From the NCBI GenBank assembly GCA_024709165.1, contig JANJXF010000014.1, forward strand, positions 1-34,807: DNA of 34,807 nt. The letters run 5' to 3'. Below are positions 1 to 7,573 of the stretch, piece after piece. Position numbers and translations under genes: made by a program. This DNA is from Thiobacillus sp. (lineage in GTDB: Bacteria > Pseudomonadota > Gammaproteobacteria > Burkholderiales > Thiobacillaceae). A model generated the notes under the pieces. It ran no database searches, had not been told where the DNA came from, and worked only from the letters and a program-made list of their open reading frames with translations. How positions within the stretch are numbered: position 1 is the stretch's first letter; every line of letters starts with the position of its first letter.

Positions 1-135
1 CGCACCCGCTGGCACGCCTGCTCACGCGCCAGCCTTTGTCGCGCCTCCTTGCAGGCCCCGGCCTGCGGCGTCGTTGCTTCGCGGCAGGCACGCGATCAGA
101 CGCACCATCGGGCGCGTCCAACTGCGGTTTCTAGG
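1..135. repeat. Right part of a short repeat or MITE-like element at the window start
   Basis: Bases 1-42 are identical to the last 42 bases of the window (34766-34807). At 119-135 lies CAACTGCGGTTTCTAGG, the reverse complement, with one mismatch, of 34667-34683 near the other end. If the ends are joined through the shared 42 bp, the inverted repeats bound a unit of about 234 bp. That size fits a miniature inverted-repeat element or an IS remnant. No transposase is recognisable. Simple circular closure or an assembly overlap are alternatives. Confidence 0.5.
119..135. repeat. 17-bp inverted repeat, right copy
   Basis: CAACTGCGGTTTCTAGG pairs as an inverted repeat with CCTAAAAACCGCAGTTG at 34667-34683, matching at 16 of 17 positions. 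The two copies lie near opposite ends of the window and point towards each other across the 42-bp terminal overlap, as terminal inverted repeats of one small element would. Sequence similarity does not extend clearly beyond the 17 bp on either side. Confidence 0.55.
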
Positions 136-372
136 TTGAACAGGATGCGTGTAGGCACGTTCATGATGGCGACGCTGGCGCCGATGACGATGCGCGCGTA
201 CCCGTCCGGGAGGCGGCTCTTTTGACGTTCCCCGTGGCCGGGCAGGTCACGCCAGTTCACGTCCGGCGGTCGCCGCACGTGACATCGCGTTTCATGCATG
301 CGCGTTGCCGAAATGGCTTGCCAATTCCTGAAAATGTCGCACAAGGGCGGACATTCAGGCCCCGCAGGCCCG
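136..372. other. Stretch without a convincing gene downstream of slt
   Basis: This stretch follows the 3' end of the minus-strand transglycosylase gene. Short open frames exist on both strands, but none has a recognisable domain, and the longest minus-strand one runs into the terminal repeat. I see no clear terminator hairpin with a T-run. It may hold a decayed gene end next to the repeat element. Confidence 0.4.
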
Positions 373-1014
373 TCAGCCCGGCGAGCGCGTTGCGAGGCGA
401 TTGTCCGCCGAGCGCGTGGCGGGCGTGTAGTCCCAGTGACGTTTCCACGCCCCGACGACCAGGTTGGGATACTCCGGGCGGCCGAGACTGCCGTTGTAGC
501 GACCGAGCGCGCGGAACAGGTCGCCGCGCTCGATGTCGATGTAGTGGCGCAGGATCAGCGCACCGTAGCGCAGGTTGGTGCGCAACTGGAACAGGTTGTG
601 TTCGGGGTTGCCGATGACCTTGACCCAGAACGGCATCACCTGCGTATAACCACGCGCGCCGACCGGCGACACGGCGTATTTGCGGAAACCGCTTTCGACC
701 TGGATCAGGCCGAGCATGAGCTGGGGGTCCACGCCGGCACGCGAGGCTTCCCAGTGCAAGGTGGTGAGGAATTCGAGGCGCTCGGCTTCGTCCGGCATGC
801 GTTGCGCGAGCCGGCGCGACATGTCCTTCAGCCAGGCTGCCTCGTCGGCGACGTTGCCGAACGCGGTGCGGGTGACGCCGGTATCGGCCAGCCCGCGCTG
901 CAACGAAGCACGCGCGCTGGTGGACAGAGCTTCCTCGCGCTGGGCGCCCGCAAAGGCAGGCTGCGCCAGCGCCAGTGCGGCGAACAGAAGGGCGATTGGC
1001 GTCGTCGTGCTCAT
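373..1014 (-). CDS. Lytic transglycosylase, SLT domain, secreted
   Basis: This 213-residue protein probably cleaves peptidoglycan glycan strands in the periplasm to 1,6-anhydromuropeptides. Residues 1-22 look like a signal peptide ending in AFA. The SLT (lysozyme-like) domain spans roughly 85-195: IQVESGFRKY carries the likely catalytic Glu107, GARGYTQVMP (119-128) is the usual second SLT motif, and GRYNGS (171-176) the third. It starts one base after the proS stop, so it is probably co-transcribed with proS. A transglycosylase behind proS is a familiar betaproteobacterial arrangement. The family is secure; the exact physiological role is not visible. Confidence 0.9.
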   Translation of the reverse strand: MSTTTPIALLFAALALAQPAFAGAQREEALSTSARASLQRGLADTGVTRTAFGNVADEAAWLKDMSRRLAQRMPDEAERLEFLTTLHWEASRAGVDPQLMLGLIQVESGFRKYAVSPVGARGYTQVMPFWVKVIGNPEHNLFQLRTNLRYGALILRHYIDIERGDLFRALGRYNGSLGRPEYPNLVVGAWKRHWDYTPATRSADNRLATRSPG

Positions 1015-1015
1015 G

Positions 1016-2746
1016 TCAGTGTTTCAATAATCCCGTCAGAAATTCTTTCGCGTCGGCAAGTCCGATCGCCTGTGCCCTGGCGGGCTGCCCGTCCGCGCCA
1101 CGGCGCGGCTGGTATTCGATCATGCCGTCCTTCAGTCCGCGCTCACCCACGGTGACGCGGTGCGGAATGCCGATCAGTTCGGCGTCGGCGAACATCACGC
1201 CGGGACGCTCGTCGCGGTCGTCCAGCAGGACGTCGACACCGGCGGCCAACAGTTCAGCATACAACGTTTCGGCAGCATGTCTAACCGCTTCGCTCTTGCC
1301 GTAGCCGATCGCGACAATTACAAGCAAGAACGGTGCCATTGTCGCTGGCCAGACGATGCCCCGGTCGTCGTGATGCTGCTCGATCGCGGCAGCGACGATG
1401 CGCGACACGCCAATGCCGTAGCAACCCATTTCCATGGCCTGCGCCTGGCCGCCCTCGTCCAGGTAGGTCGCGTTCATCGCCTGCGAGTACTTGCTGCCAA
1501 GCTGGAACACGTGGCCGACCTCGATGCCGCGGCACAGCGCGAGCGTCCCCTTGCCGTCCGGGCTGGGGTCGCCGGTGACCACATTCCTGATATCGGCCAC
1601 GAGATCGGGTTCCTGCAGGTCACGGCCGAAATTGACCCCGGCCAGGTGGAATTTCGCCTTGTTCGCGCCGCACACGAAGTCGTTCATCGCGGCGACGCTG
1701 CGGTCGGCGATGACGCGGATTTTCGTGCGGTCGACGCCGACCGGCCCGAGGAAGCCGGGCGGGCAGTCGAAGGCGGCACGAATCTCGGCTTCGTTGGCCA
1801 GGCGGAAGTCGGCCAGCCCTTCGAGTTTGGCGAGCTTCACCTCATTGAGCATGTGATCGCCGCGCAGGAGCGCCACGACCATCTGCTCGCCCGCCATGAC
1901 GGCGACGAGCTTGACGGTGCGCGCAAGCGGGATGTCGAGCAGGGCGGCGACGTCCTCGCAGGTGGTCTGCTTCGGCGTGTCGACCTCGCGCATCGTCTCC
2001 GCCGGCGCGGTGCGCTGCGCCGCCGGCGCGAGGGCTTCGGCGAGTTCGACGTTGGCGGCGTAACCGGAATCCGGGCAGTAGGCGATCAGATCCTCGCCGG
2101 AGTCGGCGAGCACGTGGAATTCGTGCGAGCCCGAGCCGCCGATGGCGCCGGTGTCGGCTGCGACCGCGCGGAAGGTCAGCCCGAGCCGGGTGAAGATTCG
2201 CGTGTAGGCGTCGTACATCGTCCGATAGGTCTCGATCAGACTGTCGCGGCTGCTGTGGAAGGAATAGGCATCCTTCATGAGGAACTCGCGTGCGCGCATG
2301 ACGCCGAAGCGCGGGCGGATTTCGTCGCGGAACTTCATCTGGATCTGGTAGAAGTTCACCGGCAGCTGTCGGTAGCTCCTGATCTCGCGGCGCGCGACGT
2401 CGGTGATGACTTCCTCGTGGGTGGGGCCGAAGCAGAAATCGCGCTGGTGGCGGTCCTTGATCTTCAGCATCTGCGGGCCGAACACCGCCCAGCGCCCGGT
2501 TTCCTCCCACAGTTCGGCTGGCTGCACCGCCGGCATCAGGAGTTCGATTGCGCCGGCGCAGTTCATTTCCTCGCGCACCACGGCCTCCACCCGCCGCAAT
2601 ACGCGCAGCCCCAGCGGCATCCAGGTATAGAGCCCCGAGCCCAGACGCTTGATGAGACCGGCGCGCAGCATCAGTTTGTGGCTGACGAGCTCGGCTTCGG
2701 ACGGGGCTTCCTTGGTGGTGGAAATGAAGAAGCGGGTGGCGCGCAT
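1016..2746 (-). CDS. proS: Prolyl-tRNA synthetase (bacterial type)
   Basis: ProRS charges tRNA-Pro with proline in the cytoplasm using ATP. The 576-residue protein is full length and collinear with the E. coli enzyme. The class II core occupies residues 1-220, including FGPTHEE (106-112) and motif 2, [10 protein letters not shown] (139-148). An INS editing domain of about 225-395 removes mis-charged alanine; Lys279 matches a lysine known to matter for editing in E. coli. Motif 3, [10 protein letters not shown], is at 444-453, and an anticodon-binding domain follows from about 470. The start MRATRFF matches the family N-terminus. It is the first gene of a minus-strand pair with slt, divergent from the gene at 2827. 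Confidence 0.98.
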   Translation of the reverse strand: MRATRFFISTTKEAPSEAELVSHKLMLRAGLIKRLGSGLYTWMPLGLRVLRRVEAVVREEMNCAGAIELLMPAVQPAELWEETGRWAVFGPQMLKIKDRHQRDFCFGPTHEEVITDVARREIRSYRQLPVNFYQIQMKFRDEIRPRFGVMRAREFLMKDAYSFHSSRDSLIETYRTMYDAYTRIFTRLGLTFRAVAADTGAIGGSGSHEFHVLADSGEDLIAYCPDSGYAANVELAEALAPAAQRTAPAETMREVDTPKQTTCEDVAALLDIPLARTVKLVAVMAGEQMVVALLRGDHMLNEVKLAKLEGLADFRLANEAEIRAAFDCPPGFLGPVGVDRTKIRVIADRSVAAMNDFVCGANKAKFHLAGVNFGRDLQEPDLVADIRNVVTGDPSPDGKGTLALCRGIEVGHVFQLGSKYSQAMNATYLDEGGQAQAMEMGCYGIGVSRIVAAAIEQHHDDRGIVWPATMAPFLLVIVAIGYGKSEAVRHAAETLYAELLAAGVDVLLDDRDERPGVMFADAELIGIPHRVTVGERGLKDGMIEYQPRRGADGQPARAQAIGLADAKEFLTGLLKH

Positions 2747-2826
2747 GGGGGCAGGACGGAAACGAAAACGCGCATTTTAGCGTGCGGACGGATAATCTCC
2801 CCGTTTGAACCGAGGATGGAACTGCA

Positions 2827-3597
2827 ATGCGCTTGAAGCTGGGCAAACGTCGGGCCGACGACGGCGGGCTGGAAATCGTCGAAGAACGCGGGTTGCGTAC
2901 CCTGCATCTGGGCAGCCAGGCAATCCAGAGCCGCATGCGCATTTCCCGGCCGTGGGATCTCGAACTGGCCTATACCCGCGGCATGATGGGATTCCTGCTG
3001 TTCCGGCCTGCGCCGGAGGACGTGCTGATGATCGGTCTGGGGGGCGGCTCACTCGCCAAGTTCATCCGCCGCCAGCGCCCGCAGACGCGCATCACCGCGG
3101 TCGAGCTCGACCCGCGCGTGATCGCCGCCGCGCGCAGCCATTTTGAATTGCCGCCGGACGACGCCACGCTTGCGGTGGTCGAGGGCGACGGCGCGCTGTA
3201 CGTACGCCAGCATCCGGGCAGCGCCGATGTGATTCTCCTTGATGGCTTCGACGCCGGCAACCAGGTCGAGGTACTGGCGACGCAGACCTTCTATGCGGCC
3301 TGTCGTCGCGCCCTGCGTCCTGGCGGCGTGCTGGTGGTCAACCTGTGGGGACGCGACCGTGAATTCGCCGAATACTTTGCGCGGCTCACGCGCGCGTTCG
3401 ACGGCGAGACCGGCTGGCTGTCGGTGCAGAACAAGACCAATGTCATCGTGTTCGGTTTCGCCGAGCCCGGCGCGCCACAGCGCCTCGCCGCCGCGCAGCC
3501 GCAGCTGGCCGACCTCGGCAAGCGCTGGGGTCTCGACTTGCGCGGCTTCGCGCGGGACTTCCAGTGGGCGGAGGGGGTGGCGCCGCTGCTGGCATGA
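2827..3597 (+). CDS. Spermidine synthase-like (SpeE fold) protein
   Basis: This 256-residue soluble protein has the Rossmann fold of polyamine aminopropyltransferases and SAM methyltransferases. GLGGGSL (70-76) is the nucleotide-binding glycine loop, VELDP (92-96) the acidic residue that usually contacts the cofactor ribose, and LLDGFD (137-142) occupies the catalytic-loop position. True spermidine synthases have a D-S/T-S/T-D-P type motif there, so this one diverges and its substrate is uncertain. An SD-like GAGGA precedes the ATG. It stands alone, divergent from proS, with no other polyamine biosynthesis gene beside it. Automatic annotation would call it spermidine synthase; I would only call it a relative. 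Confidence 0.75.
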   Translation: MRLKLGKRRADDGGLEIVEERGLRTLHLGSQAIQSRMRISRPWDLELAYTRGMMGFLLFRPAPEDVLMIGLGGGSLAKFIRRQRPQTRITAVELDPRVIAAARSHFELPPDDATLAVVEGDGALYVRQHPGSADVILLDGFDAGNQVEVLATQTFYAACRRALRPGGVLVVNLWGRDREFAEYFARLTRAFDGETGWLSVQNKTNVIVFGFAEPGAPQRLAAAQPQLADLGKRWGLDLRGFARDFQWAEGVAPLLA

Positions 3598-3778
3598 TTT
3601 TCCATCTTCAGTTTCGGTGAAATTGTCCGCTGAAGACAAAGCCATCCCATCGCTGACCGGATGCGTGGAAAAGTCAATCAAAACAATGGCTAATAGCCGT
3701 ATTCCGGGATGAATGGGTTTGCAATTCGCGGTGGTGTGAAAGAATGGGTTCAATTGAACTTTATTGACGGTGGCGGCC
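3598..3778. other. Intergenic region upstream of rppH
   Basis: This 181-bp gap is less GC-rich than its surroundings. It contains a 7-bp inverted repeat, TCTTCAG (3605-3611) with CTGAAGA (3630-3636), enclosing a smaller TTTC/GAAA pair. No T-run follows, so it is not a classical terminator. It presumably carries the rppH promoter, but I could not pick convincing hexamers. Confidence 0.35.
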
Positions 3779-4330
3779 ATGATCGACCGAGAAGGGTACC
3801 GCCCGAACGTAGGCATCGTTCTGTGCAACGCGCGCAACCAGGTGTTCTGGGGCAAGCGCGTCAACCAGCATGCCTGGCAGTTTCCCCAGGGCGGCATCCA
3901 GTCCGGGGAAACCCCGGAACAGGCCATGTTCCGGGAACTGCAGGAAGAGGTCGGGCTCCTGCCCGAGCACGTGCGCATCCTCGGGCGCACGCGCGAGTGG
4001 CTGCGTTACGATGTGCCCGCGCACTGGACGCGGCGCGACAGTCGCGGGCTGTATCGGGGGCAGAAGCAGATCTGGTTTCTGCTGCGCCTGACCGGGCGGG
4101 ATTGCGACGTCTCGCTGCGCGCCAGCGGACACCCGGAATTCGACGCCTGGCGCTGGAACGAGTACTGGGTGCCGATGGACGCGGTGGTCGATTTCAAGCG
4201 CGAGGTGTATCGCCTGGCGCTGGAGGAGCTGGAGCGCTATTTGCACAAGGACGTGCGCTACCTGCGTCAGCGGGCGATCCGCATGTGCGACCGGCGCAAC
4301 GCGCCACGGGACCTGGCACTGAAGTCCTGA
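3779..4330 (+). CDS. rppH: RNA pyrophosphohydrolase (Nudix)
   Basis: RppH removes pyrophosphate from the 5' triphosphate of mRNAs, opening them to RNase E decay. The 183-residue product begins [14 protein letters not shown], closely matching the E. coli start, so I chose the ATG at 3779 over an in-frame TTG at 3764. The Nudix box runs from Gly38 to Leu60 with metal-binding Glu53, Glu56 and Glu57 at the same numbers as in E. coli. The aromatic-rich tail region (WRWNEYW) is also typical. rppH near proS is a recurring betaproteobacterial neighbourhood. Confidence 0.96.
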   Translation: MIDREGYRPNVGIVLCNARNQVFWGKRVNQHAWQFPQGGIQSGETPEQAMFRELQEEVGLLPEHVRILGRTREWLRYDVPAHWTRRDSRGLYRGQKQIWFLLRLTGRDCDVSLRASGHPEFDAWRWNEYWVPMDAVVDFKREVYRLALEELERYLHKDVRYLRQRAIRMCDRRNAPRDLALKS

Positions 4331-4353
4331 GGCGTTCCTGAAGGGGGCGGGCG

Positions 4354-4707
4354 ATGAAGATCCGACTGTACGCTTCGAACTCTCTCACCGTGGGTGCTGC
4401 GCCCGGGCTGCCGCTGTGGCAGCTCGCGCCGACGCGTGACAGCAATGGACGCCGACTGACCGATTTCATGATGCTGATCCCGCGCCTGCGCAGCCGGAGC
4501 GCCGGCGAGATCGAACGTGCCTCGCTCGATATCCAGGCGGTTCTCGCCTTGCACGAGGACGTGGTGTTCGCCGATCTCAACCTGCGTCTCAACCTGTTGT
4601 GGGTTTCGCTGCGACCCCGTCAGGGCGCGATCGGCGAGGTCGCGGCCGCCATCCGCCTGCGCGTGCCGGAAGCCATGCTGGTCGCGCATCACAATCCATT
4701 CATGTGA
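4354..4707 (+). CDS. Conserved-looking hypothetical protein, 117 aa
   Basis: I do not recognise the family. The product is a small, probably cytoplasmic protein with no signal peptide or membrane segment. It alternates beta-like and amphipathic helical stretches; the C-terminal part (LRLNLLWVSLRPRQG, then EVAAAIRLRVPEA) resembles a small alpha/beta domain. A purine-rich AAGGGGG precedes the ATG, and the gene lies 23 bases after rppH on the same strand, so it may share the rppH transcript. Codon use and GC content resemble the neighbours, which supports a real gene. Confidence 0.65.
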   Translation: MKIRLYASNSLTVGAAPGLPLWQLAPTRDSNGRRLTDFMMLIPRLRSRSAGEIERASLDIQAVLALHEDVVFADLNLRLNLLWVSLRPRQGAIGEVAAAIRLRVPEAMLVAHHNPFM

Positions 4708-4749
4708 CATACGGCGGGCCGGACCCGCCGGCTCAACCGGAGAACTGGC

Positions 4750-5610
4750 ATGATTCCGCTCTTCCTGCGCGTCGCCATCGTTGCGTTATCGTGCGTCCCG
4801 CTGCTGTCCCACGCCGACAGCACGACCCCCGCGGCGACGGCCGTTTCGGCGGCTCCCGTGGCTGCGGAACCGGTTCCGGCCGCCGCTCCCGCTCCGGCTC
4901 CGGTACCCGTCGCTTCTCCCGTGTTGAATCCGGTCGCGGCGTCCGGCGCGCCAACTCTGCCGGCGGCGGCCCAGGCGGGTCCGGCCCCGGTTGTCGCCGA
5001 TTCGCCCGTTCCGACCTTCCCCGCCGCGATGCCGCCCGTGGCGTCGTCGGGCTGGGTGCCGTGGGTGCCTGTGTACACGGTGCCGGTCTGGCCCGCACAC
5101 TGGCCGATGCCGGTGCCGCCCCAGCCGGGCACCGTGTCGGGCGGCGTGGCCTACGTCCTGATGTGGGTGCCGGTGCCGCTGGGGAGCGCGGCGATGCCGG
5201 CAGGTGAGGCCTCGCCGGCTTCCTCCGCTGCGCGCCCAGCAGTGAGCGACGGCGCGCCGAGCTCCACGCGCATGACGCCTGCCCCGCCGCCTGCTGCCGA
5301 AGCGGCGGAGGGAGGCGCGCCAGTCGCTGCGCCGCCTGCAGCGCCCGTTGCACCCGTTGCACCCGTTGCACCCGTTGCGGCGCCGCTTGCTGGCGCGGCG
5401 AGCGCGCGGACCCGGGCTGCAACCGTCGATTACGGGCCGGTCGCGCCGACACCGGTGGTGTATCTCGTGCGGCGGGCGCGTCCCCGGGTGCCGGCCGCAG
5501 CGCCGGTACGGGCGCCTGCCCGTGCGGTCGCCGCGCCGGTCGAGGCGCCGCGCGCGGCACCGAAACGCCGCCTGTGCTGGACCGACGGCGTCGTCGCGCC
5601 CTGCCGCTGA
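4750..5610 (+). CDS. Secreted Pro/Ala/Val-rich low-complexity protein
   Basis: The 286-residue product begins with a signal peptide (residues 1-22, ending SHA). Most of the rest is low-complexity Pro-Ala-Val sequence. A central segment of about 100-150 is richer in Trp, Tyr and Val (WVPWVPVYTVPVWPAHWP). A run of APV repeats lies near 197-208, and the C-terminus is basic with two Cys (LCWTDGVVAPCR). No enzymatic domain is visible. It could be a periplasmic or wall-spanning spacer protein, but that is inference. The opposite-strand frames here are composition artefacts of the GC-rich repeats. Confidence 0.6.
   Translation: MIPLFLRVAIVALSCVPLLSHADSTTPAATAVSAAPVAAEPVPAAAPAPAPVPVASPVLNPVAASGAPTLPAAAQAGPAPVVADSPVPTFPAAMPPVASSGWVPWVPVYTVPVWPAHWPMPVPPQPGTVSGGVAYVLMWVPVPLGSAAMPAGEASPASSAARPAVSDGAPSSTRMTPAPPPAAEAAEGGAPVAAPPAAPVAPVAPVAPVAAPLAGAASARTRAATVDYGPVAPTPVVYLVRRARPRVPAAAPVRAPARAVAAPVEAPRAAPKRRLCWTDGVVAPCR
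5341..5376 (+). repeat. Four tandem 9-bp units inside the Pro/Ala-rich gene
   Basis: The 9-base unit GCACCCGTT is present four times in a row, the first copy with one change, and encodes Ala-Pro-Val repeats in frame. Such a run could expand or contract by slippage without breaking the reading frame. Confidence 0.85.
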
Positions 5611-5747
5611 ACGTGTCCGACGCGCGCCAAAGCCCTGCCGGTGGCATGGAAAACCGCGTAAAATCGTGGGGTTAGCTGGTCCGGGCTGACAGAATTCGGT
5701 AACATACTGAATTGTTGTCGAACCCTACATTTACCGCTGGAGCAAAC

Positions 5748-6836
5748 ATGGCCGTTTCCGAACTTCAGGTGCAGACCGCATTGAAAGCCCTGGTCGATCC
5801 CAACACGCACAAGGATTACGTTGCGACCAAATCGGCCCGCAACATCAAGATCGACGGCGGCGCCGTCTCGGTCGACATCCTGCTCTCCTATCCGGCGCAG
5901 AGTCAGATTGCGGGAATCAAACAGCAGATCGAAACCGCTCTCAAAGGCATCGACGGCGTCACCAGCGCCACGGTCAACGTCGATTTCAAGATCGTCTCGC
6001 ACAGCGTGCAGCGCGGCGTGAAGCTGATTCCGAACGTGAAGAACATCATTGCCGTGGCCTCCGGCAAGGGCGGCGTCGGCAAGTCGACCACGGCGGTCAA
6101 CCTGGCGCTGGCGCTGGCCGCCGAAGGCGCGCAGGTCGGCATGCTCGATGCCGATATCTACGGTCCGTCGCAGCCGACCATGCTCGGCATCACCGACAAG
6201 CCCGAGTCGGCCGACGGCAAGAACCTCGATCCGCTCGTCGGTCACGGCATTCAGGCCATGTCGATCGGTTTCCTGATCGATGTCGAGACGCCCATGGTGT
6301 GGCGCGGCCCGATGGTTACGCAGGCCCTGGAACAGCTGCTCAACAACACCAACTGGAAGGACCTCGACTATCTCGTGGTCGACCTGCCCCCCGGCACTGG
6401 CGACATCCAGCTGACGCTGGCGCAGCGCGTACCGGTGACCGGCGCGGTCATCGTCACCACGCCGCAGGATATCGCGCTGATCGACGCGCGCAAGGGCCTC
6501 AAGATGTTCGAGAAGGTGGGCATTCCCATCATCGGCGTCGTGGAGAACATGAGCCTGCACATCTGCTCGAACTGCGGCCACGAGGAGCGCATCTTCGGCG
6601 AAGGCGGCGGCGAGCGCATGTGCAAGGACTACAGCGTCGAATTCCTCGGCGCCCTGCCGCTCGACAGCAGCATCCGCCACGACACCGACTCCGGCAAGCC
6701 CTCGGTGGTGTCCGATCCGGACGGCCGCGTTGCGGACATCTACAGGCAGATCGCGCGCCGTGTGGCGGTGAAGATCGGCGAGAGCGCGGTGGACCACTCC
6801 TCCAAGTTCCCCAGCATCGTCATTTCCAACACTTGA
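5748..6836 (+). CDS. apbC: Iron-sulfur cluster carrier protein, Mrp/ApbC family
   Basis: ApbC/Mrp proteins are cytoplasmic P-loop ATPases that carry and deliver Fe-S clusters. The 362-residue product has an N-terminal MIP18-like domain (about 5-85), a deviant Walker A motif GKGGVGKS (106-113), the switch region DADIYGPS (134-141) and Walker B-like VVDLPPGTGD (210-219). Cys273 and Cys276 form the CxxC that bridges a cluster between two subunits. The ATG at 5748 follows GGAG; an upstream TTG at 5712 is in frame but has a poorer context. dcd follows on the same strand, a common betaproteobacterial pairing. Confidence 0.95.
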   Translation: MAVSELQVQTALKALVDPNTHKDYVATKSARNIKIDGGAVSVDILLSYPAQSQIAGIKQQIETALKGIDGVTSATVNVDFKIVSHSVQRGVKLIPNVKNIIAVASGKGGVGKSTTAVNLALALAAEGAQVGMLDADIYGPSQPTMLGITDKPESADGKNLDPLVGHGIQAMSIGFLIDVETPMVWRGPMVTQALEQLLNNTNWKDLDYLVVDLPPGTGDIQLTLAQRVPVTGAVIVTTPQDIALIDARKGLKMFEKVGIPIIGVVENMSLHICSNCGHEERIFGEGGGERMCKDYSVEFLGALPLDSSIRHDTDSGKPSVVSDPDGRVADIYRQIARRVAVKIGESAVDHSSKFPSIVISNT

Positions 6837-6925
6837 CGGATGCAGGGTGCCGGGTCCGGGGGCTGTCCGGAACCGGCGGTTCTGCCTTAGAATCGCCCCC
6901 TGGTTCCTAGCTCCCAGTCCCTGAC

Positions 6926-7492
6926 ATGTCCATCAAATCCGACAAGTGGATCCGCCGCATGGCGGCCGAACACGGCATGATCGAGCCCTTCGAGCCGGGC
7001 CAGGTCAAGCAGGTGGGTGGCCGCGCCATCGTGTCCTACGGCACCTCGAGCTACGGCTACGATGTGCGCTGTGCTGACGAATTCAAGCTGTTCACCGATA
7101 TCAACACGACGATCGTCGACCCCAAGGCGTTCGACCCGAACTCCTTTGTCGAGGTCAAGGGCGAGTCCTGCATCATTCCGCCGAATTCCTTCGCGCTCGC
7201 GCGCACCGTGGAATATTTCCGCATCCCGCGCAATGTGCTGACGATCTGTCTCGGCAAGAGCACCTATGCGCGCTGCGGCATCATCGTCAACGTCACCCCG
7301 CTGGAACCGGAATGGGAAGGCCACGTGACACTGGAGTTTTCCAACACCACGCCGCTGCCGGCGCGCATCTACGCCAACGAAGGCGTGGCGCAAATGCTGT
7401 TCCTGGAATCCGACGAGGTGTGCGAAACCTCGTACAAGGACCGCGGCGGCAAGTACCAGGGGCAGGTCGGCGTGACCCTGCCCAAGATCTGA
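6926..7492 (+). CDS. dcd: dCTP deaminase
   Basis: Dcd deaminates dCTP to dUTP, feeding dTMP synthesis through dUTPase. The 188-residue length is normal for the trimeric enzyme. The active-site stretch GKSTYARCG (110-118) and the catalytic glutamate in [10 protein letters not shown] (Glu137) are intact, as is the C-terminal region (YQGQVG) that closes over the nucleotide. The start [10 protein letters not shown] is typical. A TAGAAT sequence at 6888-6893 could be a -10 element, though its -35 partner is weak. Confidence 0.97.
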   Translation: MSIKSDKWIRRMAAEHGMIEPFEPGQVKQVGGRAIVSYGTSSYGYDVRCADEFKLFTDINTTIVDPKAFDPNSFVEVKGESCIIPPNSFALARTVEYFRIPRNVLTICLGKSTYARCGIIVNVTPLEPEWEGHVTLEFSNTTPLPARIYANEGVAQMLFLESDEVCETSYKDRGGKYQGQVGVTLPKI

Positions 7493-7509
7493 TCGCCAGG
7501 GTGAGCGGG

Positions 7510-7569
7510 AAGCAGTAAGCAGTCAGCGGACACAGCTCATCCTCATACCGTTCCCCGTTCCCCGTTCCC
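7510..7569 (+). repeat. Heptanucleotide tandem repeats before the decarboxylase start
   Basis: Two copies of AAGCAGT lie end to end at 7510-7523, and three copies of CGTTCCC at 7549-7569, directly abutting the ATG at 7574 apart from four bases. Both repeats have a 7-bp period. The second array occupies the place where a ribosome binding site would be, and no purine-rich SD sequence is visible. Confidence 0.8.
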
Positions 7570-7573
7570 CGCC

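Noticed and set aside
96-344. 82-codon minus-strand frame at the window start
   Set aside because: No recognisable domain or SD sequence, and it runs into the terminal inverted repeat.
1160-2836. 558-codon plus-strand frame opposite proS
   Set aside because: Antisense to a certain gene; His/Asp/Arg-rich composition is that of a GC-rich shadow frame.
5430-6797. 455-codon minus-strand frame opposite apbC
   Set aside because: Shadow of apbC with no domain; long only because the genome is GC-rich.
6850-6876. CCGG-rich hairpin between apbC and dcd
   Set aside because: Imperfect stem without a T-run; not convincing as a terminator.
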